Assembly (NCBI GenBank): GCA_019119305.1
Contig: DWXH01000019.1
Span: 62,001 to 126,000, forward strand
DNA from: Candidatus Alistipes merdigallinarum
Lineage (GTDB): Bacteria > Bacteroidota > Bacteroidia > Bacteroidales > Rikenellaceae
DNA: 64,000 nt
Direction of reading: 5' to 3'
This document shows positions 8,968 through 18,587 of the stretch, in pieces. Numbering within the stretch: the stretch's first letter is position 1; each line of letters starts with the position of its first letter. The position numbers were made by a program, and so were the translations under genes. The notes beneath the pieces were generated by a model that saw only the letters and a program-made list of their open reading frames with translations, made no database searches and was not told the origin of the DNA.

Positions 8968-10872
8968 ATGAGCGATTCGATCAAACACGAGTGCGGAATA
9001 GCATTTATCCGCTTGCTTAAACCGATTGACTATTATCAGAAGAAGTATGGGTCTATTTTCTATGGACTCAATAAGATGCACATTCTGATGGAGAAACAGC
9101 ATAACCGGGGACAGGATGGGGCAGGTTTGGCCAATATCAAATTGTATCCCGAACCCGGGAATGTCTATATCAATCGGGTCCGATCGAACGATGCCTCTCC
9201 GATTCGGGATGTATTTCAGAGAATCGAGGCCAGAGTCAATGCGGTCCTTTCGAAGAGACCCGAACTGATGCAGGATGCTCTAGCCATGAAACGGGAGGTG
9301 GAGTTTACTGGAGAGCTCTTTTTGGGACACTTGCGTTACGGGACTTTCGGGAAGAACGATATCGAAAACGTACATCCCGTCTCGCGGGAGAACAACTGGA
9401 TGACCCGCAGTCTGGTGTTGGCCGGAAACTTTAACCTGACCAATATCGACGAATTGTTCGATCGATTGATCGATCTGGGACAGTATCCTCCTGCTAAGAC
9501 CGATACGGTGACGATTCTGGAACGTATCGGCCATTTCCTTGATCGCGAGAATGACGATAAGTATCGTTATTTCAAAGATAAGGGCTATTCGAAACACGAC
9601 GTGACGGAGATGTTGGCCAAACATATCGATCTGAAAGAGATCCTGTCGCTGTCGGCACGCCGCTGGGACGGCGGTTACGTGATGGCCGGCATGATCGGGC
9701 ATGGCGACGCTTTCGTGATGCGCGATCCGTGTGGAATCCGCCCGGCATTTTTCTATTACGACGATGAGATTGTGGTTGCAGCTTCGGAACGTGCCGTAAT
9801 TCAGACGACTTTTAATTTGGCATACGAAGATGTGCGGGAACTGGAACCCGGACATGCCCTGATCGTCCGCAGGGACGGAGATATTACGGTCGACCCGTTT
9901 ACGGCTCCCAGACCGATCCATCCCTGCTCTTTCGAGCGGATCTATTTCTCGCGGGGTAGCGATCGCGATATCTATCGGGAACGTAAACAGTTGGGACGCC
10001 TGTTGGTCCCGCAAATCTTGAAAAGTATCGATTACGATATAGAGAATACGGTCTTTTCGTATATTCCCAATACCGCAGAAAGTGCTTTCTTCGGATTGGT
10101 TGAGGGATTAGATGAATATTGTCAGGGCGTGCGGGCCAAACAGATCTTGGAGACTAAAGCGACGTTGACACAGGAGTCGTTGCGTGAGATTCTGCGCTTT
10201 AAACCCAGAATCGAAAAAGTGGCGATCAAGGATGTGAAAATGAGGACGTTCATTACCCAGGATAACGAACGGGACGATCTGGTGGCTCACGTCTACGATA
10301 TTACCTATGGAACGATTCGACCCGGAGTGGACAATCTTGTGATCATTGACGATTCGATTGTTCGTGGAACGACCCTGCGGCAGAGCATTATTCGGATTCT
10401 GGACCGGCTCAATCCGCGTAAGATCGTCGTTTGTTCTTCGGCGCCCCAGATCCGATATCCGGATTGTTACGGGATTGATATGTCCCGATTGAGCCATTTC
10501 GTTGCGTTCAAGGCGGCGATCGAGTTGTTGCGTGAACGGGGCATGAACCATTTGATTGAAGAGGTATACCGACAGGCGTTGCAGGAGTTGCAGCGACCGG
10601 ATCGGGAGAATACGGTGAATTGTGTGAAACGGATTTATGAACCGTTTACCGATGAAGAGATTTCGGCAAAAATTGCACAGATCGTTACCGCATCGGATAT
10701 TCGGGCCGACGTCGAGGTGGTTTACCAGAGTGTCGAAAACATGAGGCGGGCGATCCCCGTGCATAATGGCGACTGGTATTTTACGGGAAATTATCCGACT
10801 CCGGGCGGAAATGTCGTTTCGAACAAGGCGTTCGTCAACTTTTACGAAAAACGGAACGAACGGGCATATTAA
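8968..10872 (+). CDS. Amidophosphoribosyltransferase-like class II glutamine amidotransferase, enlarged (~634 aa)
   Basis: Ntn start KHECGIAF, NRGQDGAGLA, LGHLRYGTFG, and PRTase loop VIIDDSIVRGTT. Start moved from 8881 to ATG 8968 because the promoter overlaps the upstream start. Confidence 0.85.
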   Translation: MSDSIKHECGIAFIRLLKPIDYYQKKYGSIFYGLNKMHILMEKQHNRGQDGAGLANIKLYPEPGNVYINRVRSNDASPIRDVFQRIEARVNAVLSKRPELMQDALAMKREVEFTGELFLGHLRYGTFGKNDIENVHPVSRENNWMTRSLVLAGNFNLTNIDELFDRLIDLGQYPPAKTDTVTILERIGHFLDRENDDKYRYFKDKGYSKHDVTEMLAKHIDLKEILSLSARRWDGGYVMAGMIGHGDAFVMRDPCGIRPAFFYYDDEIVVAASERAVIQTTFNLAYEDVRELEPGHALIVRRDGDITVDPFTAPRPIHPCSFERIYFSRGSDRDIYRERKQLGRLLVPQILKSIDYDIENTVFSYIPNTAESAFFGLVEGLDEYCQGVRAKQILETKATLTQESLREILRFKPRIEKVAIKDVKMRTFITQDNERDDLVAHVYDITYGTIRPGVDNLVIIDDSIVRGTTLRQSIIRILDRLNPRKIVVCSSAPQIRYPDCYGIDMSRLSHFVAFKAAIELLRERGMNHLIEEVYRQALQELQRPDRENTVNCVKRIYEPFTDEEISAKIAQIVTASDIRADVEVVYQSVENMRRAIPVHNGDWYFTGNYPTPGGNVVSNKAFVNFYEKRNERAY

Positions 10873-10959
10873 TTGTGTCTATCGGTGCCGGGCCGGTATG
10901 GTATGGGATGGAATGGCCGGAATGACTGGGACGGAGTTTTCAATTTAAAACAAAATGAT

Positions 10960-13137
10960 ATGCGCCGAAGCAGAAACAGAGTAGCGACATGGTTGATTTT
11001 GTTGCTGTTCCTCTTTTTGGGAGGGAAGAGTGCTTGGGCCGGGCCGGTCGAGTGGAACGTATCGACAGAAGCGGGTGATGACGGAACCATACGTCTCCTG
11101 TTTACGGCTCGGATCGACACACCGTGGCATATCTATGACGTTGGCCCTTATGACGATATGGGGCCGAATGCGACAACTGTGGTTTTCGAACCGAACGAAT
11201 CGGTGACGTTGGTTGGCGGAATCGAGCAGCTTTCAAAGCCGGTCCGATTCTACGATTCGTTGTTCATGATGGAGATTGGCTATTTCGAGCAGACGGCTCG
11301 GCTGGCCCAGACGATTCGGGTTCCGGCAGGTGTGAAGACCGAGTTGAAAGCACGTGTGGAATGGATGGCATGTAACGACGAGAATTGTCTCCCGCCCGAT
11401 GAACAGGATTTTACGATCCCTTTGCAGGGTCCGGAAGATGCGGGCCATTCTGAGGGTTCGTCGTCGATAGTCTCCTCGGAAGAGGGGGCGGCTTCCGGGC
11501 AGTTGTCCGGGGTGAATGAGCAAGAGGTTGATTCAAAAGGTAATGCTCCACGTAATATGGATGCTGACTCTATTGAGTATCGACCGCTACCCGATACATC
11601 GGTACGTGAATCTGTGTCGGCAGCTGATCCGACTGAGATGATCGCAGCAGGGGAAAATTCTGGAGATAAATCGTTGTGGGGATTGATTGTGGAGGCGATC
11701 TTATGGGGTTTTGCGGCCTTGTTGACCCCCTGCGTCTTTCCGATGGTGCCGATGACCGTTTCGTTCTTTTTGAAACAGAATGAGTCGCGCTTCAAGGCAC
11801 GAGTTAAAGCCGGAATTTATGGATTGAGTATTGTTGCGCTTTATACCGTACCGATTGCCATTATCATATTGATTACGAGATGGGTCGGCGGTGGAGCCGT
11901 GACGGCCGATATTTTCAACTGGTTGGCGACCCATTGGTTACCCAATGTGTTGTTTTTCCTGGTTTTTATTGTCTTTGCCATTTCGTTTTTCGGAGCGTTC
12001 GAAATCACATTGCCCAGCCGGTTGGTAAACCGCAGCGACCGCCAGTCCGATCGGGGCGGAGTGGTCGGAATATTTTTTATGGCCTTGACGCTGGTGCTGG
12101 TATCGTTTTCCTGTACGGGCCCGATTGTCGGGGCTGTCCTGATTCAGTCTACTGCAGGGGCCGTGTGGACACCGGTACTGACCATGCTGGCTTTCTCGAT
12201 CGCTTTTGCTTTTCCTTTCACGCTGTTGGCGCTTTTCCCATCGATGCTCGACCGCCTGCCCCGTAGCGGAGGTTGGCTGAATTCGGTAAAAGTTGTGCTG
12301 GGATTCGTCGAACTGGCTTTGGCGCTGAAATTCCTCAGTGTCGCCGATCAAACCTATCATTGGGGTATTTTGGATCGGGAGGTATATCTTGCTTTCTGGA
12401 TCGTGATCTTTACGCTGTTGGGATTCTATCTGCTCGGGAAATTGCGGTTCCCGCATGATACGGAGGTGAAACACATCGGGGTAACCCGATTGTTGTTGGC
12501 TATCGTTACTTTTTCGTTTGTCGTGTATATGTTGCCCGGGATGTGGGGGGCTCCGTTGCGCGGGCTTTCGGGATATCTTCCTCCATTGGAAACGCAGGAT
12601 TTCCGGCCGACTGAAACGGGGAATACGACTGAATCGGTTGCTCGTTTCGACACGGGGTTTCCAAAAGAGGTGAAGTATGGCGACCTGTTGAAGTTACCGC
12701 ACGGGTTACGTGGCTTTTTCGATCTCGATGAAGCGTTGGATTATGCGAAAAGAGTCAAAAAACCGTTGTTTGTCGACTACACGGGACATGGATGTGTGAA
12801 TTGCCGGGAGATGGAGGCGCGTGTATGGTCCGATCCGCAGGTATTGGACCTGTTACGGAATGATTTTGTTGTCGTAGCGCTCTATTCCGATGACAAAAAA
12901 CAGTTGCCTGAGTCGGAGTGGATTACGACAGAGCACGGCAGGGTGTTGAAAGGGATGGGAAAAATCAATGCGTACCGGGTGCATAAACAGTTCGGGATCA
13001 ACGCTCAGCCCTATTATATGATTCTCGGAACGAATGGCGGACAACTTGTTCCCGGTCGGGGGTATGATTTGGATGTAGCCCGTTTTATCTCTTTCTTACA
13101 AGAGGGATTGCGTGCTTATCGGGGAACAGAGCAGTAG
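10960..13137 (+). CDS. dsbD: Thiol:disulfide interchange protein DsbD-like
   Basis: N-terminal DsbD-alpha-like domain, multiple TM helices (GFAALLTPCVFPMVPMTVSFF, SFSCTGPIVG), C-terminal thioredoxin domain GHGCVNCREMEARVW. ATG 10960 precedes a good signal peptide. Confidence 0.93.
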   Translation: MRRSRNRVATWLILLLFLFLGGKSAWAGPVEWNVSTEAGDDGTIRLLFTARIDTPWHIYDVGPYDDMGPNATTVVFEPNESVTLVGGIEQLSKPVRFYDSLFMMEIGYFEQTARLAQTIRVPAGVKTELKARVEWMACNDENCLPPDEQDFTIPLQGPEDAGHSEGSSSIVSSEEGAASGQLSGVNEQEVDSKGNAPRNMDADSIEYRPLPDTSVRESVSAADPTEMIAAGENSGDKSLWGLIVEAILWGFAALLTPCVFPMVPMTVSFFLKQNESRFKARVKAGIYGLSIVALYTVPIAIIILITRWVGGGAVTADIFNWLATHWLPNVLFFLVFIVFAISFFGAFEITLPSRLVNRSDRQSDRGGVVGIFFMALTLVLVSFSCTGPIVGAVLIQSTAGAVWTPVLTMLAFSIAFAFPFTLLALFPSMLDRLPRSGGWLNSVKVVLGFVELALALKFLSVADQTYHWGILDREVYLAFWIVIFTLLGFYLLGKLRFPHDTEVKHIGVTRLLLAIVTFSFVVYMLPGMWGAPLRGLSGYLPPLETQDFRPTETGNTTESVARFDTGFPKEVKYGDLLKLPHGLRGFFDLDEALDYAKRVKKPLFVDYTGHGCVNCREMEARVWSDPQVLDLLRNDFVVVALYSDDKKQLPESEWITTEHGRVLKGMGKINAYRVHKQFGINAQPYYMILGTNGGQLVPGRGYDLDVARFISFLQEGLRAYRGTEQ

Positions 13138-13159
13138 TTTGTATTGATCCTGCCGATAT

Positions 13160-13190
13160 TTTGTGTATTGCCAAAGATTTCCTATCTTTG
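13160..13190 (+). promoter_or_regulatory. Putative promoter TTTG-N19-TATCTTTG upstream of tRNA-Met
   Basis: TTTG 13160-13163; TATCTTTG 13183-13190; 19 bp spacing. Confidence 0.7.
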
Positions 13191-13357
13191 CCTTGATCCA
13201 AACGAAGGTCCGGAAGAGCTGAAGGGAAGAAGGGGGCTTTGAAAGGAGCGGTGCAAAAGGGGAAGGGGTGAGAGGAAGTTGTGGCAGAAGAAAGGGGCAA
13301 CGGAGGCGAGGATCGGAGTGATAAGTTGGATTTGTATAGAAAGTAGACGTATAAAAA

Positions 13358-13431
<74 letters not shown>

Positions 13432-13433
13432 CA

Positions 13434-13468
13434 AAAGAGGACATTTGCAGTGTGCGGATGTCCTCTTT
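13434..13468 (+). terminator. Rho-independent terminator after tRNA-Met
   Basis: Perfect 11-bp stem AAAGAGGACAT/ATGTCCTCTTT, 13-nt loop, T-rich 3' side. Confidence 0.75.
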
Positions 13469-13529
13469 CTTTATGGTTGTCGCCTATGTGAATAGGTATC
13501 GGAGTCTGTTTTCCCCCTCTTTTTAGGTA

Positions 13530-13560
13530 TTGAATGGCTGTCGGGTGCGGTATATCTTTG
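13530..13560 (+). promoter_or_regulatory. Putative promoter TTG-N20-TATCTTTG for flavodoxin
   Basis: TTG 13530-13532, TATCTTTG 13553-13560, ATG at 13583. Confidence 0.65.
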
Positions 13561-13582
13561 CCCAAAAACAAAAGCTGGTTAC

Positions 13583-14071
13583 ATGAAAACAGGAATATTT
13601 TTCGGGAGTACGATGGGAACTACCGAAGCTCTGGCCAAACAGATCGCTCAAAAACTGAATGTCCCGTCTGCAGATATTTATAATGTGGCTGAAGTTTCGG
13701 CTGATCAGGTGATGGATTATGATCTGTTGTTGTTCGGGTCATCCACGTGGGGCGCCGGCGATTTGCAGGACGATTGGTATGGGTTCGTCGATCAGTTGAA
13801 AAATAAGGATTTGACGGGGAAACGTGTGGCGTTTTTCGGCTGCGGAGATTCGGCCTCCTATCCCGATACGTTTTGTGATGCACTTTCGGTGCTGTATGAT
13901 GATCTCTCCGGAACGGGGTGTGTGTTTGTCGGTGCCTATGTGCCGGAAGATTATACTGTGACCGATTCGGCCGTGTGTCGGGATGGGAAATTTATCGGAT
14001 TGGCTGTCGATGATGTGAATGAAAGCGACAAGACGGAGGATCGGATCGACGCCTGGATCGCAAACTTATAA
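13583..14071 (+). CDS. fldA: Flavodoxin
   Basis: MKTGIFFGSTMGTTEALAKQIAQKL FMN-binding loop; LLLFGSSTWGAGDLQDDW; FFGCGDSASYPDTFCDA. Confidence 0.95.
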   Translation: MKTGIFFGSTMGTTEALAKQIAQKLNVPSADIYNVAEVSADQVMDYDLLLFGSSTWGAGDLQDDWYGFVDQLKNKDLTGKRVAFFGCGDSASYPDTFCDALSVLYDDLSGTGCVFVGAYVPEDYTVTDSAVCRDGKFIGLAVDDVNESDKTEDRIDAWIANL

Positions 14072-14083
14072 TGAATTTACGTT

Positions 14084-14449
14084 ATGAGCGCAGAAGAATT
14101 CTCCCGTTTCAGCGACATGAAGATGTTCATGCACCATATTTATGAATTCAAAAAAGGAGTTCGGAATCTGGTGCTGTGTACGATGTGTCGGACTTGTGCG
14201 GAGTTGGTCGGCGCCCGTTTGCGTCGTCAGCAAATCGATTATGTGATCCAGGAGGTTGTCGGGAATAAAGTAAATCTCTATTTCGGTAAACGGGCTTGTC
14301 TCGATGCGGTGAAAACGTTCATCGACAAGCCGCTCAACCGCTTGACTCCCGAAGAGGATTTTATGTTGGGTGCGATGTTAGGTTATGATATTACCCTGCA
14401 GTGCGAACGGTTCTGCAACCGGAAAAGAGTCTCTGCTGCGACCGTATAA
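14084..14449 (+). CDS. DUF2023 family protein, flavodoxin-associated
   Basis: 121 aa, MFMHHIYEFKKGVRNLVLCTM, NLYFGKRACLDAVKTFI; 12 bp downstream of the flavodoxin. Confidence 0.85.
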   Translation: MSAEEFSRFSDMKMFMHHIYEFKKGVRNLVLCTMCRTCAELVGARLRRQQIDYVIQEVVGNKVNLYFGKRACLDAVKTFIDKPLNRLTPEEDFMLGAMLGYDITLQCERFCNRKRVSAATV

Positions 14450-14482
14450 CTCAATTTTATGCCATCTGTTGAGTCTGTTGAC

Positions 14483-14519
14483 GGAGGAGGGACGGCCTGT
14501 GCGGGGCCGTCCCTCCTCC
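14483..14519. terminator. Bidirectional terminator hairpin between convergent genes
   Basis: Perfect 15-bp stem GGAGGAGGGACGGCC/GGCCGTCCCTCCTCC with 7-nt loop. Confidence 0.75.
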
Positions 14520-14541
14520 TATTCGGATAAGCGATTCCCGA

Positions 14542-16227
14542 TTATGCTTTCTGTTCGGAGAGCAGTTGTCGTGCCCGATCCAAGGCGATGTTGATGTGGC
14601 TGCAGATGTTCTCTTCGCCGAGCAGGTCATAGAAATGGGCTTGCTCCAATGTTTTGTGTACCTGCTCGTTTACGCCCGAAAGGATGATGCGTATCCCTTC
14701 GCGTTGTGAGGTCTTACACAGAATCGTCAGGTTGTGGATGCCGGTAGAATCGATGAACGGAACTTTACGCATACGGATAATGCGGATTTGAGGACGATCG
14801 TGTAACATGACCATTTGTTCCTCAAATTTATTGGCGATACCGAAGAAGTAGGGCCCGTCGATTTCGTAGACCTCGACCCCGTCCGGAATCGTCAGGTGCT
14901 CGGCGTTCAGTGCGACATCGACGTCGGCGTTCGGGTCGATCTCGTCGGTCAGCACCGAGATATTGGTCGTTTCGGCCACCCGTTTCATGAACAACAGACA
15001 GGCGATGACCAGACCGACTTCGATGGCAACGGTCAGGTCGAACAAAACGGTTAGCAAAAAGGTGATCAGCAGTACGGCAACGTCCGATTTGGGATTGGAC
15101 ATCAGTGCCCGGAATGTTCTCCATTCACTCATGTTATAGGCAACGACGACCAATACGCCGGCCAGACAAGCCATCGGAATATGTTTGGTCAACGGACCGA
15201 GACAGAGCAGGATCAATAACAGTACTACGGCATGGATCAATCCGGCGACCGGTGTTTTCCCTCCGTTGTTGATATTGGTCATGGTACGGGCAATGGCTCC
15301 TGTGGCCGGGATACCTCCGAAAAAGGGGGTAATGAGGTTGGCGGCACCTTGGGCCAAAAGTTCTTGGTTCGAATCGTGTTTGTCTCCGGTAACTCCATCG
15401 GCAACTGTCGCCGACAGCAGCGATTCGATGGCTCCGAGTACGGCGATCGTAACGGCGGCAGGGAAGAGGCTTTTAACGACCGCCCAGCTCATTTCCGGTA
15501 TGGCAACGCCCGGTAGTGAAGCCTTGATCTGGAACCGGTCTCCGATCGTCTCGATCGAGGTGATTCCGGCGTATTTCCGCAACAGAAATACGATGATGGT
15601 CATAACAACGATGGCAACCAATGAACCGGGAACTTTTTTTGAGAATCGTGGGGTCAGAAATATGATTACGATACTCAGTATCCCAACCGCCGTTGAATAA
15701 AGGTCTATTGTCCCGATGTGTTGGAAGTAGCAAGCCCATTTCTCGAGGAATTCGGCAGGGACACTTTCCGTCGTCATCCCGAAAAGATCCTTGATCTGTG
15801 TGGTAAAGATGGTTACAGCGATACCGCTGGTGAATCCTACGACAATCGGATAGGGAATGAATTTTATGATGGTTCCCAGTTTGAACAACCCCAACAGGAT
15901 CAGCAGAACGCCGGCCATGATCGTTGCGACGATCAATCCCTTTTCACCGTATTGGGCAATGATCCCGTAAACGATTACGATAAAAGCCCCGGTTGGCCCG
16001 CCGATCTGGACCTTACTGCCGCCCAGAAACGAGATGATAAAACCGGCAATTATTGCAGTGATGATTCCTTTTTCGGGTGAGACGCCCGAGGCAATGCCGA
16101 ATGCGATAGCCAATGGCAAGGCTACAATTCCGACGATAATTCCCGCCATCAGGTCGGAAATAAATGTCTGTTTCGAATAGTGTTTGAGAGTCCGGAACAG
16201 TTTGGGTTGAAATACAAAAGATTTCAT
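14542..16227 (-). CDS. SulP family anion/sulfate permease with C-terminal STAS domain
   Basis: 561 aa; DLMAGIIVGIVALPLAIAFGIASGVSPEKGIITAIIAGF, GGPTGAFIVIVYGI, STAS segment RMRKVPFIDSTGIHNL. Confidence 0.94.
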   Translation of the reverse strand: MKSFVFQPKLFRTLKHYSKQTFISDLMAGIIVGIVALPLAIAFGIASGVSPEKGIITAIIAGFIISFLGGSKVQIGGPTGAFIVIVYGIIAQYGEKGLIVATIMAGVLLILLGLFKLGTIIKFIPYPIVVGFTSGIAVTIFTTQIKDLFGMTTESVPAEFLEKWACYFQHIGTIDLYSTAVGILSIVIIFLTPRFSKKVPGSLVAIVVMTIIVFLLRKYAGITSIETIGDRFQIKASLPGVAIPEMSWAVVKSLFPAAVTIAVLGAIESLLSATVADGVTGDKHDSNQELLAQGAANLITPFFGGIPATGAIARTMTNINNGGKTPVAGLIHAVVLLLILLCLGPLTKHIPMACLAGVLVVVAYNMSEWRTFRALMSNPKSDVAVLLITFLLTVLFDLTVAIEVGLVIACLLFMKRVAETTNISVLTDEIDPNADVDVALNAEHLTIPDGVEVYEIDGPYFFGIANKFEEQMVMLHDRPQIRIIRMRKVPFIDSTGIHNLTILCKTSQREGIRIILSGVNEQVHKTLEQAHFYDLLGEENICSHINIALDRARQLLSEQKA

Positions 16228-16353
16228 CTTATAAAATGAAGAGTGGAATGATTTCCAATCATTATGTTACGAAGCTGCAAAAGTAGTCAATTATTTTTAT
16301 CCCAGACCTGAGAAGTATTTTTTTGCTTATGCTTTTTGATATAAAAAATAAAA

Positions 16354-16382
16354 AAGGCGATCTTTTCGTCCAAGATCGCCTT
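16354..16382 (-). terminator. Rho-independent terminator downstream of the lipoprotein gene
   Basis: 11-bp stem AAGGCGATCTT/AAGATCGCCTT; minus strand continues into a T-rich tract. Confidence 0.8.
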
Positions 16383-16413
16383 GTATTTATTAGGTTTGAA
16401 ATGATTAGTTCTG

Positions 16414-17355
16414 TTATTGGATCAAGTATTCGGTTACATAGCCACCATATGAGATTTGTGTTTTGGGATTACAAACATGGGTTTCCGAACCTCCCAAAAG
16501 TTGTGCTTCGGTGTAGTTCTCCAGATTGGCATCGTTTGATAAAAAGATAATCATCTTTCCATCTCCTACAGGAACGAAGATCGAACACAGCGGGGTGTAT
16601 TTGAATGGTGTCGGGGTCGACGCTGTCATGTTGTCTGCCGGGTAGTACATGGTCGTCCCGTTGTTTGACGAGTTGATCGTGAAAATGGCATTTTGAATAT
16701 CGGATAATTTTTGTGTGCCGGCACTTTGAGAGATTTGATACGATCCGTTCCAATTCGATTTATAATCGACGGTTGTTCCATCGGACGATGTACTTGGAAC
16801 TGATGATACGAATTGCGATACGTATACGCTCCAACTATTGTCTCCCGTGTTGTTGATGGTGTAGGAACTTGCAGTCAGTTTGATCTCATCGCCGTTACTG
16901 AATATCGAATAGGTTGGTGCGGTATTGAAATCGATTTCCCATTGTGCAGATGGGCTGCCGAGTGTCGTATAACCGTTCGTCTTGATACAGATGGTTCCCT
17001 TGCGGATGAAGTCCTTGTTATCGGTGTCACCTTCAGTAGGGCTGCCTGTATAGGTTAATGTATATGTTCCGGTAGCTTCATCGAAAGCGATGGTCGTTTC
17101 TGCCGTACAAAGCAATCTTTTGATCGAATCAGGGGCTTGATTGGGATCGCCGTTTCCCTCTTCGATCAGTGTGTTGAGTCGGAAAGCGACGTTGAATGGA
17201 TCCATCGTCATGACGTTTTGTTTCCGGACGGATACATAGATGTTGTAACCCATTGCGGTTTGAGTCCTTTCAAAATAGTCGTTTTTCAGGCAGGAGGAAA
17301 AGATGGCCATACATCCTGCCAATAGAAGTAATTTGTTCATCGATTTAGTCATCAT
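16414..17355 (-). CDS. Hypothetical lipoprotein
   Basis: 313 aa, lipobox MAIFSSC; no family recognised. Confidence 0.8.
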   Translation of the reverse strand: MMTKSMNKLLLLAGCMAIFSSCLKNDYFERTQTAMGYNIYVSVRKQNVMTMDPFNVAFRLNTLIEEGNGDPNQAPDSIKRLLCTAETTIAFDEATGTYTLTYTGSPTEGDTDNKDFIRKGTICIKTNGYTTLGSPSAQWEIDFNTAPTYSIFSNGDEIKLTASSYTINNTGDNSWSVYVSQFVSSVPSTSSDGTTVDYKSNWNGSYQISQSAGTQKLSDIQNAIFTINSSNNGTTMYYPADNMTASTPTPFKYTPLCSIFVPVGDGKMIIFLSNDANLENYTEAQLLGGSETHVCNPKTQISYGGYVTEYLIQ

Positions 17356-17370
17356 AATTTAATTTGCGTC

Positions 17371-17378
17371 CAAAGGTA
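17371..17378 (-). promoter_or_regulatory. Putative -7 box (TACCTTTG) for the lipoprotein gene
   Basis: CAAAGGTA on + strand, 15 bp before the start codon. Confidence 0.5.
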
Positions 17379-17432
17379 CGTATTACTAACGTAATATGAA
17401 AGATGTTATTGTTTTTTAAAATGTTGCATCGA

Positions 17433-18410
17433 TTAACTTGTTGAAGGTCGCAAAGGTTTCGATCGATTGATAAGCGACAGTAGTGTACGGAGAATCCATA
17501 CGGCACATACGGCTAACAGAATTCTCGGGATCAGTAGCCAGAGCAAGCCGATTCCGATCGTGTAAAATATTACGGTGTCTTCGAGCAGACTGTGCGAAAT
17601 GGCAATATGGGTATTGAGTAACAGCGAATCGTGTCGGGAAATGCCGCCTTTTTGGATCTCATCGATCAGAGCGGCGCCTCCGTAGGTTAAACCTACGATA
17701 TTGCTGATGATCCATAAAAATGAAGTCGATCGGGGTAATCCGAAAATAGCCATAAACGGACGGAGCGGTACCGATATCAGGTCGAGCAGATGAAATTCAC
17801 GAAGGATTTGCTGAATGACGTTAAGAATGATAATGATAACGCCGATTTGTATACAGAGAGGCACGACAGTTGTAATCCATGATACAGCGACTTCACCCCA
17901 CGAAGTGGGAATGTGTTCGGCTGCGGGCAAATGTAATGTGCCGGACATTTGTTCGGGAAGGATGAGATTCAGAAGGGTTGCTGCGACGAAAGCAGTGAAG
18001 AGACGGAGCAGGGTCATTCCGAGTGCAGAGACTCCAGTTTTGTGTTGCACAGCCGACTCGATCGGCAGGTTGTGGCAGATCAGGGCCATGACGGCAAGGA
18101 TGATAACGCTGCGGTAGTCGAATCCGAGCGTTGCGATAACGGCAACGGTTGCATAGTTATTCGACAGTGCCGCCGTCAGAAAGACCAGTCCACTGCTTCC
18201 GGGGAGCCCGATCCGGTTGAAAAGCGGTGCGATCAGGTCGGATATCCAGCCGATGACTCCGAGATACTCTAAAACCGAGATGCCGAGCGTAATGGGGATA
18301 ACCATTTTGATGACCCATACGGCGGTTTCCCATGCCGGACGCAGGGCACTTCTGGCTGCATATCGTAATCGAGCGATTGTATCGTTGTGTTTCATTTTGT
18401 CAAACATCAT
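17433..18410 (-). CDS. Nucleoside-recognition (gate) domain membrane protein, SpmA/B-like
   Basis: Two gate-like halves: VIPITLGISVLEYLGVIGWISDLIAPLFNRIGLPGSSGLVFLTAALSN and LIDEIQKGGISRHDSLLLNTHIAISHSLLEDTVIF. Confidence 0.8.
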   Translation of the reverse strand: MMFDKMKHNDTIARLRYAARSALRPAWETAVWVIKMVIPITLGISVLEYLGVIGWISDLIAPLFNRIGLPGSSGLVFLTAALSNNYATVAVIATLGFDYRSVIILAVMALICHNLPIESAVQHKTGVSALGMTLLRLFTAFVAATLLNLILPEQMSGTLHLPAAEHIPTSWGEVAVSWITTVVPLCIQIGVIIIILNVIQQILREFHLLDLISVPLRPFMAIFGLPRSTSFLWIISNIVGLTYGGAALIDEIQKGGISRHDSLLLNTHIAISHSLLEDTVIFYTIGIGLLWLLIPRILLAVCAVWILRTLLSLINRSKPLRPSTS

Positions 18411-18587
18411 CTGGGGAAGCCCACAAAGCTACGATTTTAATTCGGAATAACCGCCATATTATTTGACGGGCTTCCCGTATTTAGATAATGCTTCTCAATT
18501 ATGAAAAAAGTAAGCATAAAATAAATTTGTATTTTTGACAGTTTTACTATTGGAAGAATAGGTCCATATATATTTATAAAGAATGCG

